From positions 295,062,205-295,126,204 of the forward strand of contig CM077665.1 in the NCBI GenBank assembly GCA_039707655.1: a stretch of 64,000 nt of DNA. Direction: 5' to 3'. The notes under the pieces were generated by a model. It was given only the letters and a program-made list of their open reading frames with translations. It was not told where the DNA came from and did no database searches. This DNA is from Elymus sibiricus (Eukaryota > Streptophyta > Magnoliopsida > Poales > Poaceae). The translations under genes were made by a program, and so were the position numbers. Of the stretch, positions 44,107-55,814 are shown piece by piece; the stretch's first letter is position 1, and every line of letters starts with the position of its first letter.

Positions 44107-45454
44107 TCAGAATTCTGGAGGGTTTCGGAAGGTTTCTTTTATGTGTTCCTCCGGTGTCATGGTTTGGATAACATTGCTTTCAACGTTAATAGGCGTACCT
44201 AAGATATAGTGCTTAATTCTTTGTCCATTGACCACCTTCGGGTTAGTACCTTCGGCATTATTAATCTTGATGGCTCCAGAACGATAAACCTCTTCAATAA
44301 TATATGGTCATTCCCATTTGGAGAGAAGCTTACCTGCAAAAATTCTTAAACGAGAGTTGAACAAAAGAACATAGTCTCCTATTTTGAATTCCCGCTTTTG
44401 GATTCTTTTGTCATGCCATCTTTTTACTTTTTCTTTGAATAGTTTGGCATTTTCATAAGCTTGGGTTCTCCATTGTCTAGTGAGCTAATATCAAATAGCC
44501 TCTTCTCACCGGCAAGTTTGAAATCATAATTGAGTTCTTTAATTGCCCAAAATGTTTTATGTTCTAACTCTAGAGGCAAATGACAAGCTTTTCCATATAC
44601 CATTTTGTATGGAGACATACCCATAGGATTTTATAAGCTCTTCTATAGGCCCAAAGTGCATCATCTAGTTTCTTAGACCAATTCTTTCGAGACCTATTGA
44701 CAGTTTTTTGTAATATCAATTTTATTTCTCTATTTCTAAGTTCAACTTGACCACTAGATTGAGGATGATAGGGGGATGCAATTCTATGGTTAACATCATA
44801 TTTGGCAAGCATCTTACGGAAAGCACCATGAATAAAGTGTGAACCACCATCAGTCATTAAGTATCTAGGGACTCCAAACATTGGGAAGATAACTTCTTTA
44901 AGCATCTTAATAGAGTTGTTGTGATCTGCACTACTAGTTGGAATAGCTTCTACCCACTTGGTGACAAAATCAACAGGAACCAAAATATGAGTGTACCCGT
45001 AAGAGGAAGGAAAATGTCCCATATAATCAAAACCCCAAACATCAAATGGTTCAACAACAAGTGAATAATTCGTAGGCATTTCCTGATGCTTACCGATATT
45101 ACCAATTCTTTGACATTCATCACAAGACAAAACAAACTTACAGGAATCCTTGAAGAGAGTAGGCCAATAAAAACCAGATTGCAATACCTTGTGAGCAGTT
45201 CTATCTCCCGCATGATGTACTCCATAAGCTTCGGAATGACATTTCCGTAGGATTTGTTCCTGTTCATGCTCAGGTACACAACGTCTAATAATACCATCTA
45301 CTCCTTCTTTATAAAGATGTGGGTCATCCCAAAAGTAATGTCTTAAATCATAGAAGAATTTTTTTCTTTTGTTGGTATGTGAAGCTAGGTGGTATATATT
45401 TAGCGACAATGTAATTAGCATAATCAGCATACCAAGGAGTGTTTTGAGAAACAT
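44107..45454 (-). pseudogene. Integrase, Athila-type, frameshifted
   Basis: The frame contains the zinc-binding HHCC region (HSEAYGVHHAGDRTAH, then CDECQRIG), and the catalytic core with first Asp in WGFDYMGHF, second Asp in MTDGGSHF, and Glu in QVELRNREIK. A frame change near 44625 leads to the segment with [15 protein letters not shown]. Another near 44460 leads to the C-terminal DNA-binding part, which ends at TGA 44107-44109. Integrase joins element cDNA to host DNA. Because of at least two frame changes and another upstream, it cannot be made as part of one polyprotein. Confidence 0.85.
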
Positions 45455-46209
45455 TTATTGCAGCTAACTGTTCATCAGAGAAACTATCATCAATAGGTAG
45501 TGGGTCATCAAGAATATTTTCTAACCTAGACAAGTTATCAGCTACGGGGTTCTCAGCTCCCTTCCTATCAACGATATGTAAGTCAAATTCTTGAAGCAAG
45601 AGAACCCACCTAAGAAGTCTAGGTTTAGCATCTTTCTTTTCCATAAGATATTTTATAGCAGCATGATCAGTTTGAATGATAACCTTGGAATTAGCAATAT
45701 AGGATCTAAATTTATCACAAGCAAACACAATTGCTAAGAATTCTTTTTTAGTAGTAGCATAATTTCGTTGGGCACTGTCTAGAGTATTACTAGCATCATG
45801 GATAACATTCAATTTCTTATCAACTCTTTGTCCTAGAACAGCGCCAACATCATAGTCACTAGCATCACACATAATTTCAGAAGGCAAGTTCCAGTCAGGT
45901 GGTTGAACGATAGGTGCAGAGGTTAAGGCTTTCTTGAGTGTTTCAAAGGCTTCCACACAATCATCATAAAAAACAAAAGGGATATCCTTTTGCAAAAGAT
46001 TAGTAAGAGGCCGAGAAATTTTAGAGAAGTCTTTAATGAACCTCCTATAGAAACCAACATGACCAAGGGAATTTCGAATACCTTTAATATCTTTAGGGCA
46101 TGGCATTTTCTCAATTGCATCAACTTTAGCTTTATCCACCTCAATACCTCGTTCGGATATTTTATGCCCCAAGACAATACCTTCATTAACCAAAAAGTGG
46201 CACTTCTCC
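45348..46209 (-). pseudogene. RT connection and RNase H domain, Athila-type
   Basis: 281 codons in one frame. It begins with the end of the RT thumb ([13 protein letters not shown]) and continues into RNase [11 protein letters not shown] (first Asp), [10 protein letters not shown] (Glu), [10 protein letters not shown] (second Asp) and NPVADNLSR (last Asp). The catalytic carboxylates are all present. RNase H removes the RNA strand during reverse transcription. It is separated by frame changes from RT (near 46210) and from integrase (near 45350). Confidence 0.85.
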
Positions 46210-47641
46210 CATTCAAGACAAGATTTGTTTGTTCACATCTCTGCAAAACTCGATCAAGGTTGCTTAAGCAATCATCAAAAGAAGTCCCATAAACGGAAAA
46301 ATCATCCATGAAAACCTCCACGATCTTTTCACAAAAGTCAGAGAATATAGGAGTCATACATCTTTGAAAGGTAGCAGGTGCATTGCATAAACCAAAAGGC
46401 ATACGTCTATAAGCATAGGTTCTAAAAGGGCAAGTAAAGGTGGTTTTCTCTTGATCAGATTGCGACACGGGTATTTGAGAGAAACCAGAATATCCGTCCA
46501 GAAAACAAAAGTGTGTGTGCTTATATAATATTTCTAGCATTTGATCAATGAAAGGCAGAGGGTAATGATCCTTTATAGTAGCTTTATTTAATTTTCTAAA
46601 ATGAATTACCATTCTATAGCCAGTGACAATTCTTTGCGGAATGAGTTCATTTTTATCATTAGGAACAACGGTAATACCTCCTTTCTTAGGGACACAATGA
46701 ACGGGACTTACCCATCTACTATCAGCAATGGGATAGATTATACCTGATTCTAGAAGCTTTAATATTTCAGTTCTTACCACTTCTTTCATCTTAGGATTTA
46801 ATCGCCGTTGGTGATCAACAACGGGTTTAGCATCAGGTTCCATATTAATCTTGTGCTGACATAGAGTGGGACTAATGCCCTTAAGATCATCAAGAGTATA
46901 TCCAATAGCAGCCCAGTGCTTCCTCAAAACTTTTAATAATCTTTCTTCTTCATGTTCTGAAAGGTTAGCACTAATAATAACAGGATATATCTTTTTCGCA
47001 TCAAGATAAGTATACTTCAAAGTGTCAGGCAATTGCTTTAATTCAAACACAGGATCACCTTTAGGTGGAGGAGGGCCTCCGAGAGTTTCAATAGGCAAAT
47101 TGTGTTTCAGAAGAGGTTGTTGTTCAAAGAAATTTTTACCTATTTCGTTTCTTTCACGCAAGTGCATATCATTTTCATGGTCAAGCAAATATTGTTCTAA
47201 TGGATCAGTTGGAGGCACAACAATAGAAGCAAGACCAATTATTTCATCCTTACTAGATAATGCTCTATCACGAGGTTGTCTACTAAACTTGGAAAATTTA
47301 AACTCATGAGACACATCACCAAAACTGACACCGACAGTTTGTTTTTCACAATCTATCTTAGCATTGACGGTGCTCAAGAAGGGTCTACCAAAGATAATGG
47401 GAAAAAAGTCATCTTGTGGGGAACCAAGAACTAGAAAATCAGTAGGGTATTTTACTTTCCCACACAAGACTTCAACATCTCTAACAATCCCAAGTGGTGT
47501 GATGGTGTCTCTATTAGCAAGTTTAATAGTAACATCAATATCTTCTATTTCAGCAGGTGTTATTTCATTCATAATTTCTTGGTATAAGGTAAAAGGGATA
47601 GCACTCACACTAGCACCCAAATCACATAAACCATGATATCA
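46210..47641 (-). pseudogene. Protease and reverse transcriptase, Athila-type
   Basis: Starts at an in-frame TGA (47641-47639) just upstream of the protease active site, DLGASVSAIPF. The protease ends near IIFGRPFL. RT follows with the WVSPVHCVPKKGG block, a DGYSGFSQIPV block, MPFGLCNAPATFQR, and FMDD (residues 437-440 of this frame, where most elements have YxDD; FMDD is normal for this lineage). A frame change near 46210 separates it from the thumb and RNase H. The catalytic residues remain readable, so decay is mostly by indels and one stop codon. Confidence 0.85.
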
Positions 47642-48825
47642 ATGATCTCCTATTTTGACTGAGATAACAGGCATGCCCACTATAGGTCTATGTTTATCTT
47701 TTTCATCAGGTTTGGCGATTCTAGCAGCTTCATCACAGAAGTAGATAACATGCCCATCAATATTTTCTACCAAGAGATATTTAACCATAGCAACACTAGG
47801 TTCTACTTTAATTTGCTCGGGGGGCTTAGGTGCTCTAATATTACTCTTGCGAACCACAGTTGATACCTTAGCATGTTCCTTTATCCTAACAGGGAAAGGT
47901 GTTTTTTCAATATAAGCGGTGGGCACAACTGGACCAACATTGTAAATGATTGTTTCATCTTTAGCCATGACGGTTCTTTAATTTCTTCTTTAATAGGGTG
48001 GTATTTAAACCACTTCTCTTTAGGGAGATCAACGTGAGTAGCAAATGCTTCACAGAAAGAGGCTACTATCTCAGAGTCAAGTCCATATTTAGTGCTAAAC
48101 TTGTGAAAAGCATCGGTATTCATAAAAGATTTAACACAATCAAACTCAAGCTTTATACCTGACTCATTACCTTCGTCGAGTTCCCAATCTTCAGATTTGC
48201 ATTTAATCCTTTCTAAGAGATCCCACTTGAATTCAATAGTCTTCTTCATAAAAGAACCAACACAAGAAGTATCGATCATGGATTGATCATTATGAGGAAG
48301 CCGAGCATAAAAATTCTGAATAATAACTTCTCTCAGGATATCATGATTGGGGCATGAATATAAAATTGACTTAAGCCCCCCAAGCTAGAGCGATGCTTTC
48401 TCCTTCACGAGGCCAAAAATTATATATATAATTCCAATCATGATGAACTAGATGCATGGGATAAAACTTTTGATGGAATTCGAATTGCAATCGATTCCAG
48501 TTCCATGATCCAAGATCATCACATAGCCTATACCATGTCAATGCTTTCACTTCAAAGATAAAGGGAAAACCTTATTCTTAGCTTCATCTCCGGGTAAACC
48601 TGCAAGCTTAAATAATCCACAAATTTCGTTCACATATAATAGGTGCATATCAGGATGTTCAGTTCCATCTCCTGCATAAGGTTTAGCAAGCAGTTGTTTT
48701 ACCATACCCGAAGGAATTTCATAACCAATATTTTTAGTAGGTGCAATAGGTTGAGGGGCAACTAATTTAGGTTCCGGTCGATGTGAAGATACCCCAAACA
48801 AACCCCTCAAAGGATTGTTTTCCAT
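47639..48825 (-). pseudogene. Gag region, Athila-type, frameshifted
   Basis: The first good ATG is at 48825 (MENNPLRG), 77 bases inside the primer-binding site. An N-terminal proline-rich piece leads to the capsid start (MHLLYVNEICGLFKLAGL). The frame is lost near 48547, and the capsid and post-capsid regions continue in other frames through 48279-47881 and 47968-47642. The family packages element RNA. The last segment (47968-47642) is in the same frame as protease, separated only by the TGA at 47641-47639. The N-terminal piece is truncated and this copy is inactive. Confidence 0.8.
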
Positions 48826-48902
48826 ACTAGCAAGTAACAATAAATTTCAGCACATAGTATAAGTTTTTCTTTACCAATTTCCACTTACCAAGAGCGCTTC
48901 AC

Positions 48903-48920
48903 TCCCCGGCAACGGCGCCA
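48903..48920 (-). other. Primer-binding site, Athila-type (tRNA-Asp)
   Basis: The plus strand TCCCCGGCAACGGCGCCA equals the 3' end of plant tRNA-Asp including CCA (recalled). On the minus strand this gives TGGCGCCGTTGCCGGGGA, the usual Athila primer-binding site, 11 bases inside the LTR. It is not a tRNA gene. Confidence 0.85.
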
Positions 48921-48931
48921 GAAAAGAGTCT

Positions 48932-50449
48932 TGATGACCCACAAGTATAGGGGATCAATCATAGTCCTTTCGATAAGTAGGAGTGTTGAACCCAACGAGG
49001 AGCAGAAGGAAATGACAAGCGGTTTACAGCAAGGTAATTTCTGCAAGCACTGAAATTGTAGGTAACAGATAGTTTGATAGCAAAATAATTGGTACCAAGC
49101 AAGTAACGGTAATGGTAAATAAGGTGCAGCAAGGTAGCCCAATACTTTTGTGGCAAAGGACAGGCCAGAACAATCTCTAGTAATAGGCAAAGTGTTCTCG
49201 AGGGTACACGGGAATTTCATCTAGTCACTTTTATCATGTTGGTTTGATTTGTGTTCGCTACTTTGATAATTTGATATGTGGGTGGACCGGTGCTTGGGTG
49301 CTGTTCTTACTTGAACAACATCCCACTTATGATTAACCCCCTCGCAAGCATCCACAACTACGAGTAAAGTATTAAGATGAAATCTAACCATAGAATTAAA
49401 CGTTTGGATCCAAATCAGCCCCTTGCGAAGTAGCGCATAAACTAGGGTTTAAGCTTCTGTCACTCTAGCAACCCATCATCTAATAACTACTCCACAATGC
49501 ATTCCCTTAGGCCCAAGGATGGTGAAGTGTCATGTAGTCGATGTTCACATGACTCCACTAAGGGAATCACAACATACATATCATCAAAATATCGAACACA
49601 TATCAAATTCACATGATTACTTGCAACATGACTTCTCTCGTGACCTCAGGAACAAAGGTAACTACTCACAAATAATATTCATGCTCAAGATCAGAGGGGT
49701 ATTGAATAGAATAATGGATCTGGACATATAATCTTCCACCAAATAAACCATATAGTAATCAACTACAAGATCTAATCAACACTACTAGTCACCCACATGT
49801 ACCAATCTGAGGTTCCGGTACAAAGATTGAACACAAGAGATGAACTAGGGTTTGAGAGGAGATGGTGCTGTTGAAGATGTTGATGAAGATTGGCCTCCCA
49901 AAGATGAGAGGGGTGTTGGTGATGACGATGGCTTCGATTTCCCCCTCCGGGAGGGAAGTTCCCCCGGCGGAATCGCTCCGCCGGAGGGCAAAAAGTGCTC
50001 CTGCCCAAGTTCCGCCTCGAGACGGCGGCGTTCTGTCCCGAAAGTCCTCTCCTTATTTTTTCTAGGTCAAAAGACCTTATATTCCAGAAAATGGGCACCG
50101 GAGGTGGGCCGAGGAGGGCACAACCCACTAGGGCGCGCCTGGGGGGCCTGGCGCACCCTGGTGTCTTGTGCTCACCAGGGTGGCCCCCTCCGGTAGTTCT
50201 TTGCTCCAGTATTTTTTATTAATTCCAAAAATATTCTCCGTAAAGTTTCAGCTCCATTAGAGATGTGCAGAATAGGTATCTCTGATGTGCTTTTTCAGGT
50301 CCAGAATTCCAGCTGCCGGTATTCTCCCTCTTTGTGTAAACCTTGCATATTGTGAGAGAAAAGGCATTAGAATCACTCCCTAAAGCATTATTATTCAACA
50401 AAACAAAATAAATAATAGTTGGAAATCATGATGCAAAATGGACGTATCA
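48932..50449 (-). mobile_element. 5' LTR of the Athila-type element
   Basis: 1,518 bp, TGATGACCCACAAG to ATGGACGTATCA, next to the tRNA-Asp primer-binding site and followed outside by AGGAG. It matches the LTR at 10153-11676 closely along its whole length. The TATA-like AATATAAGG (50075-50083, minus strand) is one base off the TATATAAGG in the other LTR. A nested hairpin lies at 50116-50173. Confidence 0.85.
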
Positions 50450-50728
50450 AGGAGCCATGTACTCCCTATACATGGCCCATCTTGCCCTCTGTGCAGCATC
50501 GCCGGAGTTGACTTGATTCATGGCCCAACACAGGATGTCGACTAACATAGTGCCATTCACTGGGTCAAGAACCAGTGTCTTCAACTCCTTCGTCGTCGCC
50601 TTCTTCACCAGAGTGTCTGCCTCCTTGTGCATGTCTTCGATGCTGGTGAAGTTCGAGCACATTTCCATGGTGTTCTCGAACTTGGTGTTGTCACCAAGCA
50701 AGCAACCTGGAAGAAAGCATCCATCCAA
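50450..50728 (-). pseudogene. 5' half of the minus-strand ORF, copy 2
   Basis: From the ATG at 50728 the frame runs 90 codons to the insertion point and accidentally stops a few bases inside the LTR. The natural continuation is at 10147 and below, in frame once the insertion and one TSD are ignored. Protein family not recognised; see copy 1. Copy 2 has MDGCFLPG at its start where copy 1 has MDAFFPG, an indel of one codon's worth. It lies 182 bp upstream of the B3 ATG on the other strand. Confidence 0.5.
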
Positions 50729-50910
50729 TGCCCCGGGGGGAGAGGTTAGGGTTCGAGTTCATGGCGATGGAGAGGTGTAAGAGGAGTGAAAGACAAAGAG
50801 GGCTAATTGAGTGCGGTGGTGGGTGAGTAGTGAGCGTTTGGGTGGGTAAATACCGGGGTTGGACGATGCGATTTAATTCCGATCAACCTTTGAACTTTGT
50901 GTTGTTCATA

Positions 50911-51469
50911 ATGCAGAACTTTGTGATGTTCATAATGCAGATCGAGACGGAGAACAAAGACAAGGAGGTGGTGTCGTCCATGGAGAAGGGTAAGGAGGTG
51001 GCATCGACAATGGATATGGGCAAGGAGGTGGTGCCACCCTTGGAGAAGGTTCGTCCCGTGGACGACGACGTGGTGCTGGAGGAGCCCCGTAGCGGCAAGC
51101 GCCAGAACTATGGGCACTACCATGAGGAGGGTGGGCCAACTCACTGTTGCAGGGTGATCCTTGCCGCGAAGCCGGAGTGCCTGCCTATGCCCCTAGAATT
51201 CATGAAGCACTTCCCAATCGCCCCGACGAAGTTCAAGCTGAAGACCTGGCTATGCATGGAGGGTTACTAGCCGGCTGATGAATGGTTGGGTTACCCTCAA
51301 TCAGGATTGGGCCCCCTTCATCGTCGTCCACCAGATTAAGATCGGGTACATGGTGACCTTCAAGTTGCTGACTCCCGACAACCTGAAGGTGCTCGTCTTC
51401 AATGACGACGGCATTGAAGTGGTGACCAAGTGCGGGAGATACGACGCCGCCTTTACCATGAACGTCTAG
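50911..51469 (+). pseudogene. B3-domain protein pseudogene, copy 2, frameshifted
   Basis: ATG at 50911. N-terminal repeats around KEVV(S/P), an acidic linker, then the first part of a B3 domain (RVILAAKPECLP, EFMKHFPIAP, KFKLKT). The frame is then lost; the second part of the domain is complete in another frame and includes WVTLNQDWAPFI, IKIGYMVTFKLL and KVLVFNDDGIEVV, ending at TAG 51467-51469. B3 domains bind DNA in plant nuclear transcription factors. The break is in the same place as in copy 1, so it is older than the duplication. Without it the protein would be about 185 residues with a single B3 domain. 51470-51543 is 3' flank. Confidence 0.75.
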
Positions 51470-53816
51470 GAGAGCGCTCTGTTCTACATGCTGGTTTGGT
51501 TGGGACTATATCGTACTAGTTCGGTTGCAATCTGCTTTGTTTATATCACAACTCTAGAATTTTGAGTGTAATCAGTTGCATTTAGAATAATTCATGCATC
51601 AGGTTTAAATTCCGAAGAAACTTGAAATGGGGATGATCAAACCCTAGCACCAAATTATTTCGAATAGGTTCAACTAAAATAATTTTAGTGAACCTAAAAT
51701 GCCCTTAAAAATGTCCATGATTTATGGAAAAGGGTGAAAACCTTAACCAGAGATGATGCACCTTTTTCCATGGCTTCTTTGGTCTTTAAATTAAGCCATA
51801 AGGTATTTGAACTCGGGCTAATAAATGCTATAAAATAATTTATAGCTCCAATAATTCTGAAAGTTTTTTAGTGCATCTCGAAATATTCTAAAAGGCCACA
51901 TAATAATTTGCAGAATTAATAAAAATGATTTGGTATTTAAACTAAATCAGAACAATCCACAAAAAAATACAAATAGAAAAGGAATTTACCTGGCAACTTA
52001 CGTGGCCCAGCAACGAAGCGGCCCATCTGGCCCAAGACGCTAGTTATCTTCAACCTCGTGCGAGAAGGCACGAGTTCGCATGATCGACGCGCGCGCCCCC
52101 CGTGCGACACCTCCTGCTTGTCCGCCCCCAGGTCGACGTCGCGAATAACTTCATCATTTCCATCCGGATCAATCTCACTCCCTCGCACACTCTCCCCCTC
52201 GCTTCGTCGCTTCTCCCCTCCATGGTCGAAGCCACCATGAGCACGCCGTCGTAGTTCTTGTAGCCACCGGCCACCTCTCACTGCACCATAGTGTCCAGAC
52301 GCTCCGCGAAGCTCATACTCATCTCCTTGTCGAAGAACTCGAGCAAGGATGCACCGCATCGTCGTCAGCGCCTTCTTCTTCTACCTCGAGCAATCGAGAT
52401 CGTCGTCGTCGATTGGCTCCGTTCAAGCCATCCCCAAGCTCGTCGACTTCTCCATACGACTCCTTGTGAGATCCTGCTCCATTTTCATCTAACCCCATGG
52501 TCATTTACTTCCTCTACGAAGTAGGACCACCATGGACAAAACTCGCTTTTGCTGGATCTCGTCACCGACGAAGCTCTGGTGACCCTTTAGTCATGACAAC
52601 ATGTCCAGCGGCCTTGCGAGAACTCATAGGCACTAACCTGCGCATGTTTTGCTAGTCATAGCTTCAATTTCATACAAATTCGAGCTCCGGTTGCCGCAAA
52701 GCTCATCGGTGACAACTAATTCGGTCACACCAGCACGCATCGTTTGCACCAATCGACGTGTGCGAGTTTGGACATCACATGGGTAGTCTCTGCCGCCCAT
52801 TTGGTCATCGGAGGGAGAAACCAGAGCATCGCCATCGTCTATGTACGTCGCCGGTGACCTAACTCCGGCTAAACACCGGGCTAAAAATCATAGAAATTAA
52901 ACCATAACTCCAAATGAAGAAATTATATAAGAAAAATGACCAGAAAAATCCAAAGAATCAATATGTACCATTTTCATGCATGTTAAAGCAACTTATACCT
53001 ACTGTATAGGTGAAAACATTTAAATGACATTTAAATGCTTAAACATGGAGTTGTATATGAATCATTGGTTCAAATGGACTTCATTTAAATTGTTGCTAGA
53101 TGCATTAGCACAATCCATAACATTCTTGACATGTCATGATCATACGTCATCTTTGTTGCATTGCATTGATTGTGTTCCTTCTTTCTTTGTCAGTGGTTTT
53201 CTTTCTCCGTGGCGGACGATTCCGACGTAGTGACCATTGACACAGATGAAGCGTAGTATCAACTTTAGAAGTGCCAGACAAGCAAACCCCTTGATCATTG
53301 CGATATAATCCCATTCTCTTGCTCTTGCTCTATTTTATTGCACTAGGACAAGAACAATTCAAATGTTACATGTTTCGGTAGTTGAACCCATTCCTTTGGA
53401 TGACATGTTATTGTCATAGTAAATAGCTAAACCTTCCTAGCATGATTAGGAGTTGCTTGGGCCAAGATGTGACTTCATCCATTCCATGCTTGTTGTTGCT
53501 TAGAGTTGTGTTTGGTCTGATCCATCTGGGCGATGAATTGGAATGGTTGTGTTCATGTCCTACTATTGAGAGTAAAGTGTGTGAACCCGATTTAGTAAAG
53601 GCAGCAATGAGAGGCCATGTAGGGGTAAATGGTGGGTTGTCTCATTGAGACTGTCCTTAAGAACCTAGTTCTATGTATGTTATCCAAGACTAGCTACTAC
53701 AACACATTGGGTTATGGTAACTCAACCCCTCTCGGCTTATTAATCGTCTTGATCTCTGTCTAGGAGTTGTAACTAGTTTATGGTGTTTGTAGGATGTGAT
53801 GGGGGTCGTGCTTAGC

Positions 53817-54926
53817 ACTAACAGACGGGGTGGGCTTTGTCACGGTAGGCACAACGGCACGGTGTACCAAGCATAGTTCCATCTCGTGTGGTGGTCTTGG
53901 GAACCCTGCACACATTGTTTGAGATCATAATAGAAATTTCAATCGGACTTCCTTCACAGATTCAACCTCAGATAGGCGATAAACCTAGACTAGTCTTGTG
54001 TGGTTAACGGTTGTGGCTGATACCCTCGCTAGGCTTCCGCTTGAAGGTTGTCGAGTACATGAGGCGTATATGGTGGTAAGTGGTGAGAGCGTGTGTGAAG
54101 AAGTACACCCATGCAGGGTTATTAAACTATTCTAATAGCTGCGTCCTAGGATATGGACTACCTAGAAACGTATATGGTTCAAAGACAACTTTAAATGTAT
54201 ACTCTCAAATGCGCAAGATAAGTGTGAGTGCTATGAATGGCCTTCTCGTAGGGATTGCTGGGAGAGGATCCATAGTAGTATATTGTTGTGGTCACTAGAT
54301 GGACTTGTGTGCGCTCTCTCACCTCAAAGAAATTAATGGTGGTCATAGTACATGATAGCCACTGAGTCACAATTGGCTTGCTGCTTTAAACTCCACAACC
54401 CCTTTATTGACACTGATGCATACTAGGTAGTTCGGATGTAAGTCTTGATGAGTACCTTTGTACTCATAGTTTCTTAATTATGTTTTGCAGAGGCGACTAA
54501 CAGACGGGGTGGGCTTTGTCACGGTAGGCACAACGGCACGGTGTACCAAGCATAGTTCCATCTCGTGTGGTGGTCTTGGGAACCCTGCACACGTTGTTTG
54601 AGATCATAATAGAAATTTCAATCGGACTTCCTTCGCAGATTCAACCTCAGATAGGCGATAAACCTAGACTAGTCTTGTGTGGTTAACGGTTGTGGCTGAT
54701 ACCCTCGCTAGGCTTCCGCTTGAAGGTTGTCGAGTACATGAGGCGTATATGGTGGTAAGTGGTGAGAGCGTGTGTGAAGAAGTACACCCATGCAGGGTTA
54801 TTAAACTATTCTAATAGCTGCGTCCTAGGATATGGACTACCTAGAAACTTATATGGTTCAAAGACAACTTTAAATGTATACTCTCAAATGCGCAAGATAA
54901 GTGTGAGTGCTATGAATGGCCTTCTC
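53817..54926. repeat. 431-bp direct duplication within the LTR
   Basis: 53817-54247 and 54496-54926 are almost identical (offset 679 bases; I noticed about three differences). The 248 bases between them (54248-54495) occur once. The solo LTR of the same family has the corresponding sequence only once (about 41640-42090), so the duplication arose in this copy. Confidence 0.9.
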
Positions 54927-55021
54927 AATGTTTCTCGATTAGCTTGGGAATCCCAGACAGAGGTCTGGCTCATATGGAGGGTATTGTAGATAGATAGGCT
55001 ACCTCAGCCTTTTCATTTCTA

Positions 55022-55115
55022 CTCCCTCCGTCCCAAAATAAGTGTCGCAAATTTTGTGCTAAACTAGTACAATTTTTGTATTAGATCATCGGCACTTATT
55101 TTGGGACGGAGGGAG
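55022..55115. mobile_element. Stowaway-type MITE, 94 bp
   Basis: Terminal inverted repeats CTCCCTCCGTCCCAAAATAA and its complement flank a short centre; the target site TA is duplicated at 55020-55021 and 55116-55117. The sequence is the common grass Stowaway type moved by Tc1/mariner-type transposases. No coding capacity. It is absent from the solo LTR of the same family, so it inserted after these two copies separated. Confidence 0.95.
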
Positions 55116-55802
55116 TAGTTGTCTATACTCACACATGTTTTGCTTCCGTTGCTTGTATGACTTTATATGTTGGGTCATGAGATCCATGTCTGTAATATCA
55201 TGTTATGTATGGCTCTTTTGAGCCTTATCTATACTTGAGTTGTAGAGTTATGTTGTGATGCCATGTTGTACAACATATACTTGCATGTTATGCGTACGTG
55301 TGATATGTATTGCCATGTGTGGGGTTCGACACCTAGTTGTGTGCCTTTGGTAACCTTCCTTACAAGGAAATGCCTCTTTGTGCTCCCACTGAGCCTTGGT
55401 AGTTCGCTACTGCCCCGGACACATTGATTGACCGACATGTATCCTTCTTTGCTCAGGTGTCTGTCCCTACAGGGAAATGTCACGCGGCGTTTACCCGAGT
55501 CCTTGTAGGTTGCTACGACTTAGTTATATAGTTACACATGTTGATGGCCCACATGTGCATTGTTGGTTACCTATGTATGTCCCTGTACGATGGTACCACC
55601 TTGGTCTAAAGCCGATCATGTCGACCTGGGTTCTTTTTTATATGGTTGCTAGCAACTTATTCATATAAGCCAGAGACAAAAGGCGCAAACAGTCTGACCA
55701 AGGTAAGGTGGCAGCCGTGTGAAATATGCTTGAGTCTCAGAGTACTTATATGGTTTGTTACGGCTAGATCTATGTGCCTTAGGATCAGGGTCCTAGTAGC
55801 TT

Positions 55803-55814
55803 TGGTATCAAAGC
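55803..55814 (+). other. Degenerate primer-binding site
   Basis: TGGTATCAAAGC follows the LTR with one change (G to A) from the tRNA-Met site TGGTATCAGAGC. It shows that the LTR at 51544 is a 5' LTR in plus orientation. Confidence 0.8.

Larger units (their letters stand above)
11851..50449 (-). mobile_element. Athila-type Gypsy element, split by nested insertions
   Basis: On the minus strand: 5' LTR 50449-48932, tRNA-Asp primer-binding site, gag, protease-RT-RNase H-integrase, a long 3' untranslated region and a 3' LTR stub (12104-11851). The body is interrupted at 13467/43138 by a solo LTR that itself contains a LARD and a Tekay-type element. The right TSD copy is AGGAG (50450-50454). Gag and pol have several frame changes, so the element is dead. 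Athila lineage is called from the primer-binding site, the FMDD form of the RT box and the long 3' region. Confidence 0.8.
51544..55798 (+). mobile_element. 5' LTR of a Gypsy element, solo-LTR family
   Basis: About 4.26 kb, from TATCACAACTCTAG (canonical TG probably mutated to TA) to GGTCCTAGTA. It aligns with the solo LTR at 13468/43137 along its length, for example GAAATGGGGATGATCAAACCC near 51627 versus 13545, and ends directly before a primer-binding site. It includes a 431-bp duplication and a Stowaway MITE not found in the solo LTR. Start and end are set by homology to the solo LTR and may be off by a few bases. Confidence 0.75.

Noticed and set aside
48903..48920. Possible tRNA gene (sequence equals a tRNA-Asp 3' end)
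   Set aside because: Only the last 18 bases match, with no upstream tRNA body; it is the primer-binding site.
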